Source: Spirochaetales bacterium
GTDB lineage: Bacteria > Spirochaetota > Spirochaetia > DSM-2461
NCBI GenBank assembly: GCA_022360655.1
Contig: JAKSCK010000048.1
Coordinates: forward strand, 1 to 64,000
Length of the DNA stretch: 64,000 nucleotides
Direction: 5' to 3'
The translations under genes and the position numbers were made by a program. The first letter of the stretch is position 1; the number at the start of each line of letters is the position of its first letter. This document shows positions 50,609 through 58,439 of this stretch, piece after piece. The notes under the pieces were generated by a model. That model was given only the letters and a program-made list of their open reading frames with translations. It searched no databases and was not told the DNA's origin.

Positions 50609-51715
50609 ATGGTGTTCAAGAATGGTATGAACAACTCTAATTCGAATTCTGGTTTATGTAAGCTGGTTCGGGGGGCGGGTATCTGGCATTTTTCAGGTTT
50701 TCTCCGTTCCATCACCCTTTGGGGAATACTGCTTGGACTGGGAGGTGGCTGTGCTCCAGGAAAAGGCACAGCACCTTTTGATGTGGATTTGATTCCTCCG
50801 ATTCTACGTTCGGTTCAGGTGGAAGATGAACGGCATGTCCGATTGGAATTTGATGAGCCGGTGATGGTGGTTCCAGAGGAAACGGAATTGGCTCCGAGCT
50901 TGGATGTGGAAGGAACGGTATCCCAAGAGAATGGAGTGGTGGTGGCCTTTGCTGAGAATCAAGCGGTGGGAATGCCCTATGTTCTGAGAATGGGGGTGGA
51001 GGATGCATCCGGGAACATTCTTCTCCTTCTCTGTGAGTTCACAGGGCATAATCCTCAGGTTCCAGAAATTTTGATTAATGAGCTCAATCCGGAGGGGTCT
51101 GGAAATAACCCTGATTGTGTGGAACTGCGTGTGATGAGCAATGGTAATCTTGGCGGTTTAATACTGCGAGTGGGAACGAACCAACGGTATGACGGCCAAA
51201 TTCGTTTTCCAGCTTTGGAGGTAATGGAAGGAGACTACATTGTGGTGCACACCAAGGCTGAGGGCATCCCGGAGGAAGTGGATGAATTGGGAGCTTTGGA
51301 TGCTTCAGGAGGACTTTTGGCCTGTGACACGGCCCGGGATTTTTGGATGCCGGATTCTCCTGGACTTCCTGGAACCAATGGAGCGGTGGCACTTTATGAC
51401 CGAGAGGGTGGTCAGATTCTTGATGCGGTTCTCTACTCAAATCGAACCACCGATACTGATGACGAACGATTGGGATGGACGGCCGCAGGATATGATTTTG
51501 CCCAGGATTTGGCAGAAGCAGAGGAATGGGGATTAGGAGAGATTCCAGGACCTTCCGATGCCATTGCTGTGGTGGATTCATCAGCGACACGTTCTCTATG
51601 CCGTATGTCATCTCCCGTTGATACAAACACCAAGCAAGACTGGCATATTGTTCCCAATTCTCGCCTGAGTTTTGGGGAAATCAACTCTGATGAGGTGTAT
51701 GAATCATCCAATTAA
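50609..51715 (+). CDS. Lipoprotein with a lamin-tail-like domain
   Basis: 368 residues; GTG at 50609 or ATG at 50627 could be the start, neither with a strong ribosome site. A hydrophobic stretch ends in the lipobox-like LGGGC. The next 90 residues look like a bacterial Ig-like domain (DLIPPILRSVQVEDERHVRLEFDEPV). Residues 160-320 match the bacterial lamin-tail pattern: EILINELNPEGSGNNPDCVELRV, GDYIVVHTKAEG, and GAVALYDREGGQILDAVLYSN ending with LCRMSSPVDTNTKQDW. Such surface proteins bind or present enzymes; function here unknown. Divergent from glmS with a shared short promoter region. Confidence 0.8.
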   Translation: MVFKNGMNNSNSNSGLCKLVRGAGIWHFSGFLRSITLWGILLGLGGGCAPGKGTAPFDVDLIPPILRSVQVEDERHVRLEFDEPVMVVPEETELAPSLDVEGTVSQENGVVVAFAENQAVGMPYVLRMGVEDASGNILLLLCEFTGHNPQVPEILINELNPEGSGNNPDCVELRVMSNGNLGGLILRVGTNQRYDGQIRFPALEVMEGDYIVVHTKAEGIPEEVDELGALDASGGLLACDTARDFWMPDSPGLPGTNGAVALYDREGGQILDAVLYSNRTTDTDDERLGWTAAGYDFAQDLAEAEEWGLGEIPGPSDAIAVVDSSATRSLCRMSSPVDTNTKQDWHIVPNSRLSFGEINSDEVYESSN

Positions 51716-51719
51716 ACAA

Positions 51720-51756
51720 ACGGTCTCCATCATTCATGAGAAAAGATGGAGACCGT
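51720..51756. terminator. Bidirectional terminator, lamin-tail gene / trxA
   Basis: ACGGTCTCCATC (51720-51731) and GATGGAGACCGT (51745-51756), a perfect 12-bp stem with a 13-base A-rich loop. Confidence 0.75.
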
Positions 51757-51770
51757 CAATGATGAGCAAA

Positions 51771-52091
51771 TTAGATGAGAGATGTGAACATTTCTTCAAT
51801 GGCGGCCTTGGGTATGACACCAATATTTTGGGAAACCACTTCCCCTTTGTGGAACACCATCAAGGTGGGTATGCTCTGAATATTGTGGCGGGAAGCGGTT
51901 TGAGGACATTCATCCACATTGGCTTTCACCACTTTCACCTTTCCCTCATATTGGGCAGCTAAATCCTCAATAATGGGAGTGAGCATTCGGCAGGGCACAC
52001 ACCATTCTGCCCAAAAATCAATGAGCACAGGCATGGAGGATTCCATGACCTCACTCTCAAAAATCTCATCGGTTAAAATAACTTCGGACAT
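51771..52091 (-). CDS. trxA: Thioredoxin with CVPC active site
   Basis: 106 residues from the ATG at 52091, after GGAGGAGTG. A thioredoxin fold with DFWAEWCVPCRMLTPIIEDL; the usual Gly of WCGPC is Val, a change known in some thioredoxins and expected to alter redox potential. cis-Pro is in IPTLMVFHKGE. A cytosolic disulfide reductase. The gene follows the 267-residue unknown closely and is in the ssb operon. Confidence 0.93.
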   Translation of the reverse strand: MSEVILTDEIFESEVMESSMPVLIDFWAEWCVPCRMLTPIIEDLAAQYEGKVKVVKANVDECPQTASRHNIQSIPTLMVFHKGEVVSQNIGVIPKAAIEEMFTSLI

Positions 52092-52099
52092 CACTCCTC

Positions 52100-52903
52100 C
52101 TAACGCCTCTTCAGATCTTTTAGCCTGAAATCATGAATCAAACCACGGATATAAGCGATGGCTCGCTCTTCTTCTGCCGTTGGCGGTTCCTCTCCTGCTG
52201 CTTGCTCACACAGATCAAGCAACTCATGAAGGAAAAATGCCGCACTGCGTATGGCTTCCTGAACCTCTTGCTCGAGTTCTTTTTTATGAACAGCAGGAGA
52301 TGCAAGGGCACGACGATAACGCTCCAGCTCATCGGGAACACGGCCATTACGTGTGCTCACAAATCGCCAAAAACGTTGTTCAATACTCATTCTATCCAAT
52401 TGGCCTGCCTGGGGAAATGCCCTCCTCAGGTAGGATTCAACCGTTCCATAATACCCTTTATCAAAATGATCGAGGGCTCCATACAGCTGCCTGACTTCAA
52501 AATCAGCATCTGGATGAAAGTTAAAACTGGGATAATGATCAATACGCTGACGATATTCTCCAAGAACTCGATCCGCCAAGGTTTGCCCTTCTTCCTGACG
52601 TCGACGTGCTTCCATTCTCATTGCATCTTGGCGCTGCTTAGCCTGAGCTTTTGATTCTAAAGCATCCAATTCACGCTGTTCTTCTGCAATGTAACGCTTG
52701 GGATCCCGTCCCATGTCCTTCGCATGACGAAAACGGTCCTCAAAAGCACCAAGAAGACCAGGATTGAGAGCGTGATCAAAAATAAGACGTTCTAATCGCG
52801 TCCGTAAATCACGAATGGCTTCCTGGGTGTTTTTGCTATGGAAGCCCTTTTTCCACTTCAACACACTCACATTATGGTGGCGAGGCCCAGGGATGACAAG
52901 CAA
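52100..52903 (-). CDS. Helical protein of unknown function between ssb and trxA
   Basis: 267 residues in the open frame; the start is uncertain (TTG at 52903, or GTG at 52870 just before VLKWKKGFH). Very charged, Arg/Gln/Glu-rich helical segments (RHAKDMGRDPKRYIAEEQRELDALESKAQAKQRQDAMRMEARRRQ), so coiled-coil likely. The second half has RQLYGALDHFDKGYYGTVESYLRRAFP and a helical tail ending RLKDLKRR. No family recognised. Nine bases before trxA, so probably one transcript: ssb, this gene, trxA. Confidence 0.7.
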   Translation of the reverse strand: MLVIPGPRHHNVSVLKWKKGFHSKNTQEAIRDLRTRLERLIFDHALNPGLLGAFEDRFRHAKDMGRDPKRYIAEEQRELDALESKAQAKQRQDAMRMEARRRQEEGQTLADRVLGEYRQRIDHYPSFNFHPDADFEVRQLYGALDHFDKGYYGTVESYLRRAFPQAGQLDRMSIEQRFWRFVSTRNGRVPDELERYRRALASPAVHKKELEQEVQEAIRSAAFFLHELLDLCEQAAGEEPPTAEEERAIAYIRGLIHDFRLKDLKRR

Positions 52904-52927
52904 GCCACCCCTGAATGGAGAGCAACA

Positions 52928-53308
52928 TCAATAGGCTGGTTGAGGCTCCATAGACTTTTCCTTTTTGGATGATTGTGACCGTCCAGAGGATTTGAACTCC
53001 ACATGCTCACCCACAATTAGGATGCGGGAATGGGCCATGCCAGTCTCGTCTGTCCATCGGTTCTGCTGGAGTCGTCCGACAACACGAACTCCACGACCTT
53101 TTTCTAGGTATTCGCTACAGGTATCTGCTAAACGACCCCAGACTTGAACTTCAAAAAATCCCACTTCCTCTTTGCGCTCCCCATCTTGCTTATAATACCG
53201 ATTCGAAGCCACTGTGAATTTGCACACAGAGGTTCCACTTGGGGTTTTACTGGATACGGGATCTTTCGTGAGATGACCCTCAAGTATAATGGAATTCAAA
53301 CTGTTCAT
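52928..53308 (-). CDS. ssb: Single-stranded DNA-binding protein
   Basis: 126 residues. OB-fold: MNSLNSIILEGHLTKDPVSSKTPSGTSVCKFTVASNRYYK, EVGFFEVQVWGRLADTCSEYLEKGRGVRVVGRLQQNRW. The C-terminal tail is Ser/Lys-rich and ends EPQPAY; it lacks the acidic DDDIPF tip that binds partner proteins, so this may be a second, specialised SSB rather than the replicative one. GGAGG precedes the ATG. First gene of the operon. Confidence 0.93.
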   Translation of the reverse strand: MNSLNSIILEGHLTKDPVSSKTPSGTSVCKFTVASNRYYKQDGERKEEVGFFEVQVWGRLADTCSEYLEKGRGVRVVGRLQQNRWTDETGMAHSRILIVGEHVEFKSSGRSQSSKKEKSMEPQPAY

Positions 53309-53640
53309 TCGTTGCCTCCTATGGCAGGGGTTTTCCTATATAACAGCAAGAGAACAGCGATTCATTCAGATTCAAATACGATTCTTGCAACATCCCACCA
53401 TTCATGAACATGAAGAGAAAATAAATCCTAATTTGAATAGAAATAATGACAATCTAAGCAAAATCAGGTGTTACGATGCTATATTTCAAGAAAATGTTGT
53501 CTTTGACGAAGAGTCTAACTCAATATGTGTTGCTATAATCAATCTGTAAATATTTCTAGTTCAATAACGATAAATTGATGCCAAAAAGAGGAATAAAAAC
53601 CTAAGAATGATGATTGCATGAAAATCTTAAACACGTTTTG
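53309..53640. other. AT-rich gap at the edge of the AT-rich block
   Basis: No supported gene. A plus-strand frame of 86 codons begins inside ssb and has no ribosome site. Base composition drops sharply here and stays low to about 60.99 kb. Confidence 0.5.
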
Positions 53641-53687
53641 AAAAAGGCTGTAGCTCTGAATATTATCAGAACTACATATCCTTTTTT
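53641..53687 (-). terminator. Terminator of the sugar ABC operon
   Basis: Outer AAAAAGG pairs with CCTTTTT; inside, GTAG/CTAC and TCTGA/TCAGA pair around an ATATTA loop. On the minus strand it follows the last permease gene and ends in a T-run. Confidence 0.7.
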
Positions 53688-53753
53688 ATTACGATTTTGA
53701 CTGGTACCAGTCTCTCCCTACCTTGCAATTATAATTAAGGGACACAATCACAG

Positions 53754-54587
53754 CTATTTCAACACTGAAGCTGTTGTTAATGCATTCTCAATTTTCTCAC
53801 TTGCAAAAAGATAAAGGATTATAGGTGGTAAGCTACTAATAACCATAGTTGCTCCAAGGAGTCCCCATTCTGTTCCTCTCAATGTGGTAAAGTAGGTCAT
53901 CGCAATGGGTAGCGAACGCATGTACTGATCATCAATTGTTATGAATGCGATGGGAAATTCATTCCAAGAATAATTCATGAAAACAACTATTGAAGTTGTT
54001 ATTATTGCAGGAATTGATACTGGTAAGATAATTCTTAAAAAAGCTTGAAAAATATTTGCTCCATCAATAAAAGCTGATTCTTCCAACTCAAAAGGAAGAG
54101 ACCTAAAAAACCCATAGAAAATCATAATTGTAATTGGTAAAGCACTTGCTGAATAAACAAAAATCAATCCTGGAAAAGTATTCTTCAGTCCAGAATCTCT
54201 TAACAAGATGTACAACGATATAATAATCGTATAGACTGGTATAACTAACCCTGTTTGAAAAAACTGTATACCCCAGGTACCTCTTTTCCAATTCATTCTT
54301 GCCGCAGCATAGGCAAAAAGACTCCCAGTACCAATTGAAAGAATAACGGTTCCAACTGTGTAAGTAAAACTATTAATAATATACCTAGTAAGACCAAGAA
54401 TTTTCACTGAGTCTATATAATTTGAAAAACTCCATTGTTGTGGTAATCCAAAAGGACTACTATAAACTTCACTCGCATTCTTAAAGGAAGTCAGTACAAT
54501 CCATATCATGGGATATAGAAAAGTCATTCCCAATATAATTAATATTAAAGATATTATTGCATTCTGTATCTTTCTACCATTTATCAT
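53754..54587 (-). CDS. Sugar ABC transporter permease (MalG/CUT1 type)
   Basis: 277 residues from the ATG at 54587; AGAGGGAA, just after the upstream permease stop, serves as the ribosome site (an in-frame TTG at 54632 overlaps that gene). About six membrane segments, starting NAIISLILIILGMTFLYPMIWIVLTSFKNASEV, the classical CUT1 N-terminus. The EAA loop is EESAFIDGANIFQAFLRIILPVSIPAI. It pairs with the permease encoded just before it. No ATPase gene is in the cluster. Confidence 0.93.
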   Translation of the reverse strand: MINGRKIQNAIISLILIILGMTFLYPMIWIVLTSFKNASEVYSSPFGLPQQWSFSNYIDSVKILGLTRYIINSFTYTVGTVILSIGTGSLFAYAAARMNWKRGTWGIQFFQTGLVIPVYTIIISLYILLRDSGLKNTFPGLIFVYSASALPITIMIFYGFFRSLPFELEESAFIDGANIFQAFLRIILPVSIPAIITTSIVVFMNYSWNEFPIAFITIDDQYMRSLPIAMTYFTTLRGTEWGLLGATMVISSLPPIILYLFASEKIENALTTASVLK

Positions 54588-54603
54588 AGTACGAATTCCC
54601 TCT

Positions 54604-55491
54604 TTAAGTGTACTCAATTCTTTCTCTTGCAATAAATCGAGAGATCAAAGCAAAAATTATAAATCCTTGAATGGCAAATATAACCGTTATTGAGTTTGCT
54701 CCTCCAAAATCAAACAATTGAAAAGCCTTGAAATATAGATGGAAAACTACTGATCGACTAACATCTCCAGGTCCTCCATTAGTCAAGACCTGTATATGAG
54801 CAAAAGTCCCCATAGTTCCTGCTGTTATTAAAATGAGAACAAACCTAATTATCTCTTGAATTAAAGGAATAGTAATTTTTGTACTGACTTGAAGAAAACT
54901 CGCACCCTCAACTTTGGCTGCCTCATAAAAGGTATGAGGGATGGACTTAATTCCTGCATAGAAAAGAATCAGATTAAAACCTATGTATTGCCAAATAATA
55001 ACAGCAGCTATTGACCAATTTACGGTTGACAAATCAACCAACCATGTTTTAATCCAATCCTCCTTTCCAACAAGCATAAGAAGTCGGTCAAGTAATCCTT
55101 GATCAGCACGGTAAATCATGCTCCATAGTAAACAGATTACTGTTACACTCAAGATGGACGGCAAAAAGGCAATAGTTTTAAATGCCATATTCAATTTTGA
55201 ACTGTTATAACTCAGAATGAGGGCAAGCAACAGAGCAAGGGGACCTCCTAAAAAATACTGAGCCAGCATCAATCTCCAAACATTACTAAGCGAATTCCAA
55301 AAAACTGGATCTTGTAATGTTTCAAGATAATTTTCAATACCAACAAACCCCTTCGCAATTGATCCATTATAATCAAAGAAACTATAAAACAAAGTTGGTA
55401 GCAAAGGGTAAATAATAAATACTGAGAATAATAATATTGCAGGCAAGGTAAAAATCATTATCGAGATTTTTGAACGTGTATGATGATCCAA
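54604..55491 (-). CDS. Sugar ABC transporter permease (MalF/UgpA type)
   Basis: 295 residues. The frame begins with TTG at 55491, supported by AGGAG six bases upstream; the only nearby ATG is out of frame. Six or so membrane segments, from IMIFTLPAILLFSVFIIYPLLPTLFYSFFDYNG. EAA loop is YEAAKVEGASFLQVSTKITIPLIQEI, followed by VLTNGGPGDVSRSVVFHLYFKAFQ, typical of the MalF/UgpA half. Forms the translocation pore with the MalG-type partner. Confidence 0.93.
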   Translation of the reverse strand: MDHHTRSKISIMIFTLPAILLFSVFIIYPLLPTLFYSFFDYNGSIAKGFVGIENYLETLQDPVFWNSLSNVWRLMLAQYFLGGPLALLLALILSYNSSKLNMAFKTIAFLPSILSVTVICLLWSMIYRADQGLLDRLLMLVGKEDWIKTWLVDLSTVNWSIAAVIIWQYIGFNLILFYAGIKSIPHTFYEAAKVEGASFLQVSTKITIPLIQEIIRFVLILITAGTMGTFAHIQVLTNGGPGDVSRSVVFHLYFKAFQLFDFGGANSITVIFAIQGFIIFALISRFIARERIEYT

Positions 55492-55550
55492 AGCATTCTC
55501 CTGTTAACATAAGGGATTCTTTTATACAAGAATCCCTTATGTCTCAATCT

Positions 55551-56810
55551 CTAAGAGTTTTCCTCAATCGATTTCTGCAATTCTTCTACATATTCATCCG
55601 CTGATATTTGACCAGTAATCAATTTACTGATGTTAATCTCATTCATAGCACGCACTGCCTCATTAAATAAAACTTGAGTCATATTTGGCAGAGTCATAAC
55701 ACTGCTATTCTCAAACAGTTTGGAATAGGATTCTGTAGCTTCACTCATCCCTTCAATAGCAACGCCATTATCATAGGAAACAGGCATGTTTTGCTCTTTG
55801 GTCCAATAGTCTGCATCCTGTGAAACCATCCATTCTGCTAGCTGAATTGCTTCATCTTTATACTTGCTATTCTTAGAGATCATAAAACCATTAAATGGGG
55901 AGCCCCATCCTGTAAGAATATCAGAGTCTTGAGACATGCTTGCTAAATCAATAAACCCAACATCGTCAGAAACTTCAGCAATCGCCGCTTGAATCCAAAG
56001 GGGATGGTAAAGCATGGCAGCTTTCCCACTTGTAAAGAGATCGACATGGGATTGATGATCAATAACAGCAACATCTCGAGAGAAGGTATTTCTCTGTACA
56101 AGTTCTTGAAGTTTCTTTGCGGCTTCAAGACCAGGACCATCTGTAAACTTTGCATTACCCGATAGAAGATCTCTCATAAATTCAGGATCTTCATAAGCAA
56201 TAAGGTCTTGATACATGAAATGAGTCAGAGGCCATGATTGATTTGAAATTGGAATAATACCCAGTTCATTCAATTTGTCACTAACCTCTAGCAACTCTTC
56301 AAAAGACGTTGGTACAGGAATATCATTGTCTTTAAGAATACTTTTTCTGTACCACAAAACAGATGTAAAATATGCATCTTGGCCTGGACTTATTGAGTAA
56401 TAATTATTTTTATACTCAATAAGTCCATTTTTGTTTTTAAACTTATTATAGAAGCCATCATTCATAATATAATCTGTAAGTTCTAAGGCATTTCCCGATT
56501 CAACAACAAAGTCCATCCCCCAAAAGACATCGGGTAAATCACCACCAGCATTGTATATTTTCAACTTCTGAACATATGCATTACCAGGGAGTTCAAATTC
56601 AACATCAAAACCTGGAAATTGTTCTGCCACTTGAGGGGCATAATAATCTTGATGAAGTGTTAATCGATTAGAGTCTTCGGATAAAAGAAAAACTTTGAGT
56701 TTTGGTCTTGAACCTTCATCACTTTCATCTTCATTCACGCCTGACGCATAAAGATTGGAAATGATTAGCATAGAAACAAACAGTAACAGCAATTTCTTGT
56801 AGATCTTCAT
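55551..56810 (-). CDS. Sugar ABC transporter substrate-binding protein (family 1)
   Basis: 419 residues. Signal peptide MKIYKKLLLLFVSMLIISN; the cleavage region LYASGVN lacks a lipobox Cys, unlike many spirochaete binding proteins. Family 1 features: LPDVFWGMDFVVESGNALELTDY, a YSISPGQDAYFTSVLWYRKSILKDNDIPVPTSFEELLEVSDKL block, GKAAMLYHPLWIQAAI and the C-terminal YSKLFENSSVMTLPNMTQVLFNEAVRAMNEI. Sugar unknown. GGGAGG six bases before the ATG. First gene of the transporter operon, 114 bases from the regulator gene. Confidence 0.93.
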   Translation of the reverse strand: MKIYKKLLLLFVSMLIISNLYASGVNEDESDEGSRPKLKVFLLSEDSNRLTLHQDYYAPQVAEQFPGFDVEFELPGNAYVQKLKIYNAGGDLPDVFWGMDFVVESGNALELTDYIMNDGFYNKFKNKNGLIEYKNNYYSISPGQDAYFTSVLWYRKSILKDNDIPVPTSFEELLEVSDKLNELGIIPISNQSWPLTHFMYQDLIAYEDPEFMRDLLSGNAKFTDGPGLEAAKKLQELVQRNTFSRDVAVIDHQSHVDLFTSGKAAMLYHPLWIQAAIAEVSDDVGFIDLASMSQDSDILTGWGSPFNGFMISKNSKYKDEAIQLAEWMVSQDADYWTKEQNMPVSYDNGVAIEGMSEATESYSKLFENSSVMTLPNMTQVLFNEAVRAMNEINISKLITGQISADEYVEELQKSIEENS

Positions 56811-56830
56811 GAACTACCTCCCTTGAATTG

Positions 56831-56845
56831 TCCTGTCCAGCAGGA
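56831..56845. promoter_or_regulatory. Short inverted repeat before the binding-protein gene
   Basis: TCCTG, five bases, CAGGA, in the 5' leader about 20 bases before the binding-protein ATG. A possible operator or mRNA hairpin for setting expression; too short to be sure. Confidence 0.3.
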
Positions 56846-56924
56846 TAATGGTATATTACGCCGGAAATTCAACACATCAAATGGAGAATCGTTCGAAGAG
56901 ATGGACTATTGTTGACTTTGATTA

Positions 56925-58439
56925 TCAACGCATCTGAGAAGGTGGTTTATGAAAGTGTTTCTTAAATATTCTACTAAAATAATATTGATCTTTGTAACCA
57001 CAAATATAGGATATTGTTGAAATACTCTTATTGGTATTCTTTAACAAACTAAGAGCCTTTTCCATTCTAAGAATACTAATGTACTCATTCAGTGTTTCTC
57101 CTGTCTCTTTCTTAAACAATGTGCATGTATAATGATAGTTCAATCCGAGATATTCAGATATTTTGTTTATTGAAAAATCAACATCAAATACATTTTGCAA
57201 AATGAAAGTTTTCATTCTATAAATAAGATTACTTTTCTTTTGTGATCGAATTTTAGGATATTGATTAGAAATTTCAATTAGTGAGTTTTCGAGTATTTTT
57301 TTAATCTCTTTGACTTTGACTGATTCTCCGATTCTGATAAAAAGATCATTTAAGTTCTCAACATTACCCTTCAATACTTCTTCAGACTCACAGAATTCAA
57401 TTGCACTAAGAATCAAATCATAGGAGTAGGCTTTATAGATTTCTTCGGATGCATTTTTTTCAAGTAGTTCAAAAAAAAGAGAATCAACATACTCTTGAAT
57501 CTTTTGGATATTTTTCAATCGAACTTCTCCAAAAAGTTCCCTCTTTTTATTCTTATCAAAGTAATTTTGACTGAGTGACTGACCAATTGTATTTTCATAG
57601 AGTACGATTGAATCTGAATCATGGAGTATAGCATCCTTCAATGCAATCATTGACTCCCTGTACGATCGTGATATATCACTCATATTTGTGTATTTATTCC
57701 CAATACCAACATAAGTTTTACAGGTGAATCGCTTTATGATTTTTTTTAAAAAAAGAGCCAGACAATGGATCAAATAATCGTTTTTAATCGGATTTCCATT
57801 TTGGCCTATAAGCAGGATATAGTTTCCGTTTGAGTCAATTATAAATTTATATATAAAAATTTCATTGATAATCTCTTCTAGAATGACAGATAATTCATCA
57901 AAGTCGAATAAATCATGCGTAGATTGAATGCTCATTGACACAACTTGAATTGTGCTCTTATGAGGAAATTTCAATAGTTTATACTCATGAAGTTGTCCAA
58001 GAAGAATATCATTGATTTTTCGAGCAACTAATAACTTTTCAATATAGTTATTTTCCTGACTTTCAAGTTTAATGCGCTCAGTGATTGAAGTTACAGCACT
58101 GAGAAGCTCAGCCTGTACAACAGGTTTTAACAAGTAATTAGTAACACCCAATCCTATGGCTTTTTGTGCGTACTTAAACTCATCGTAACCAGTAATAAGT
58201 ATAATGAAGGTATCGATACCTTCACTCCTTATTCTAGAAACAAGCTCAATCCCGTCAATTACAGGCATATTTATATCAATCAATGCAAGATCAGGTAATG
58301 ATGAACGTATTAAATCTAAGGCATCCTCACCATTGTTCGCCTCACCAGAGATCTCTATTCCTAATTGTTGCCATGGAAGCTTCTTTTTTAAAGACTGGCG
58401 GAAATAATATTCATCATCAATGATTACAGCTTTAAGCAT
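56925..58439 (-). CDS. YesN-type response regulator (receiver + AraC HTH)
   Basis: 504 residues; ATG at 58439 used (AGAGGA eight bases upstream), one codon after an in-frame GTG. The receiver has Asp8/9-type acids and phospho-acceptor Asp55 in LALIDINMPVIDG. A long middle region (120-390) of unknown fold is usual for YesN proteins. The C-terminal AraC double helix-turn-helix contains VDFSINKISEYLGLNYHYTCTLFKKETGETLNEY and ISYICGYKDQYYFSRIFKKHFHKPPSQMR. Likely activates the transporter operon beside it. It overlaps the kinase gene's 3' end. Confidence 0.93.
   Translation of the reverse strand: MLKAVIIDDEYYFRQSLKKKLPWQQLGIEISGEANNGEDALDLIRSSLPDLALIDINMPVIDGIELVSRIRSEGIDTFIILITGYDEFKYAQKAIGLGVTNYLLKPVVQAELLSAVTSITERIKLESQENNYIEKLLVARKINDILLGQLHEYKLLKFPHKSTIQVVSMSIQSTHDLFDFDELSVILEEIINEIFIYKFIIDSNGNYILLIGQNGNPIKNDYLIHCLALFLKKIIKRFTCKTYVGIGNKYTNMSDISRSYRESMIALKDAILHDSDSIVLYENTIGQSLSQNYFDKNKKRELFGEVRLKNIQKIQEYVDSLFFELLEKNASEEIYKAYSYDLILSAIEFCESEEVLKGNVENLNDLFIRIGESVKVKEIKKILENSLIEISNQYPKIRSQKKSNLIYRMKTFILQNVFDVDFSINKISEYLGLNYHYTCTLFKKETGETLNEYISILRMEKALSLLKNTNKSISTISYICGYKDQYYFSRIFKKHFHKPPSQMR

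Noticed and set aside
53289-53549. 86-codon plus-strand frame overlapping ssb and the spacer
   Set aside because: Starts inside ssb on the other strand, no ribosome site, and no sensible protein pattern after leaving ssb.
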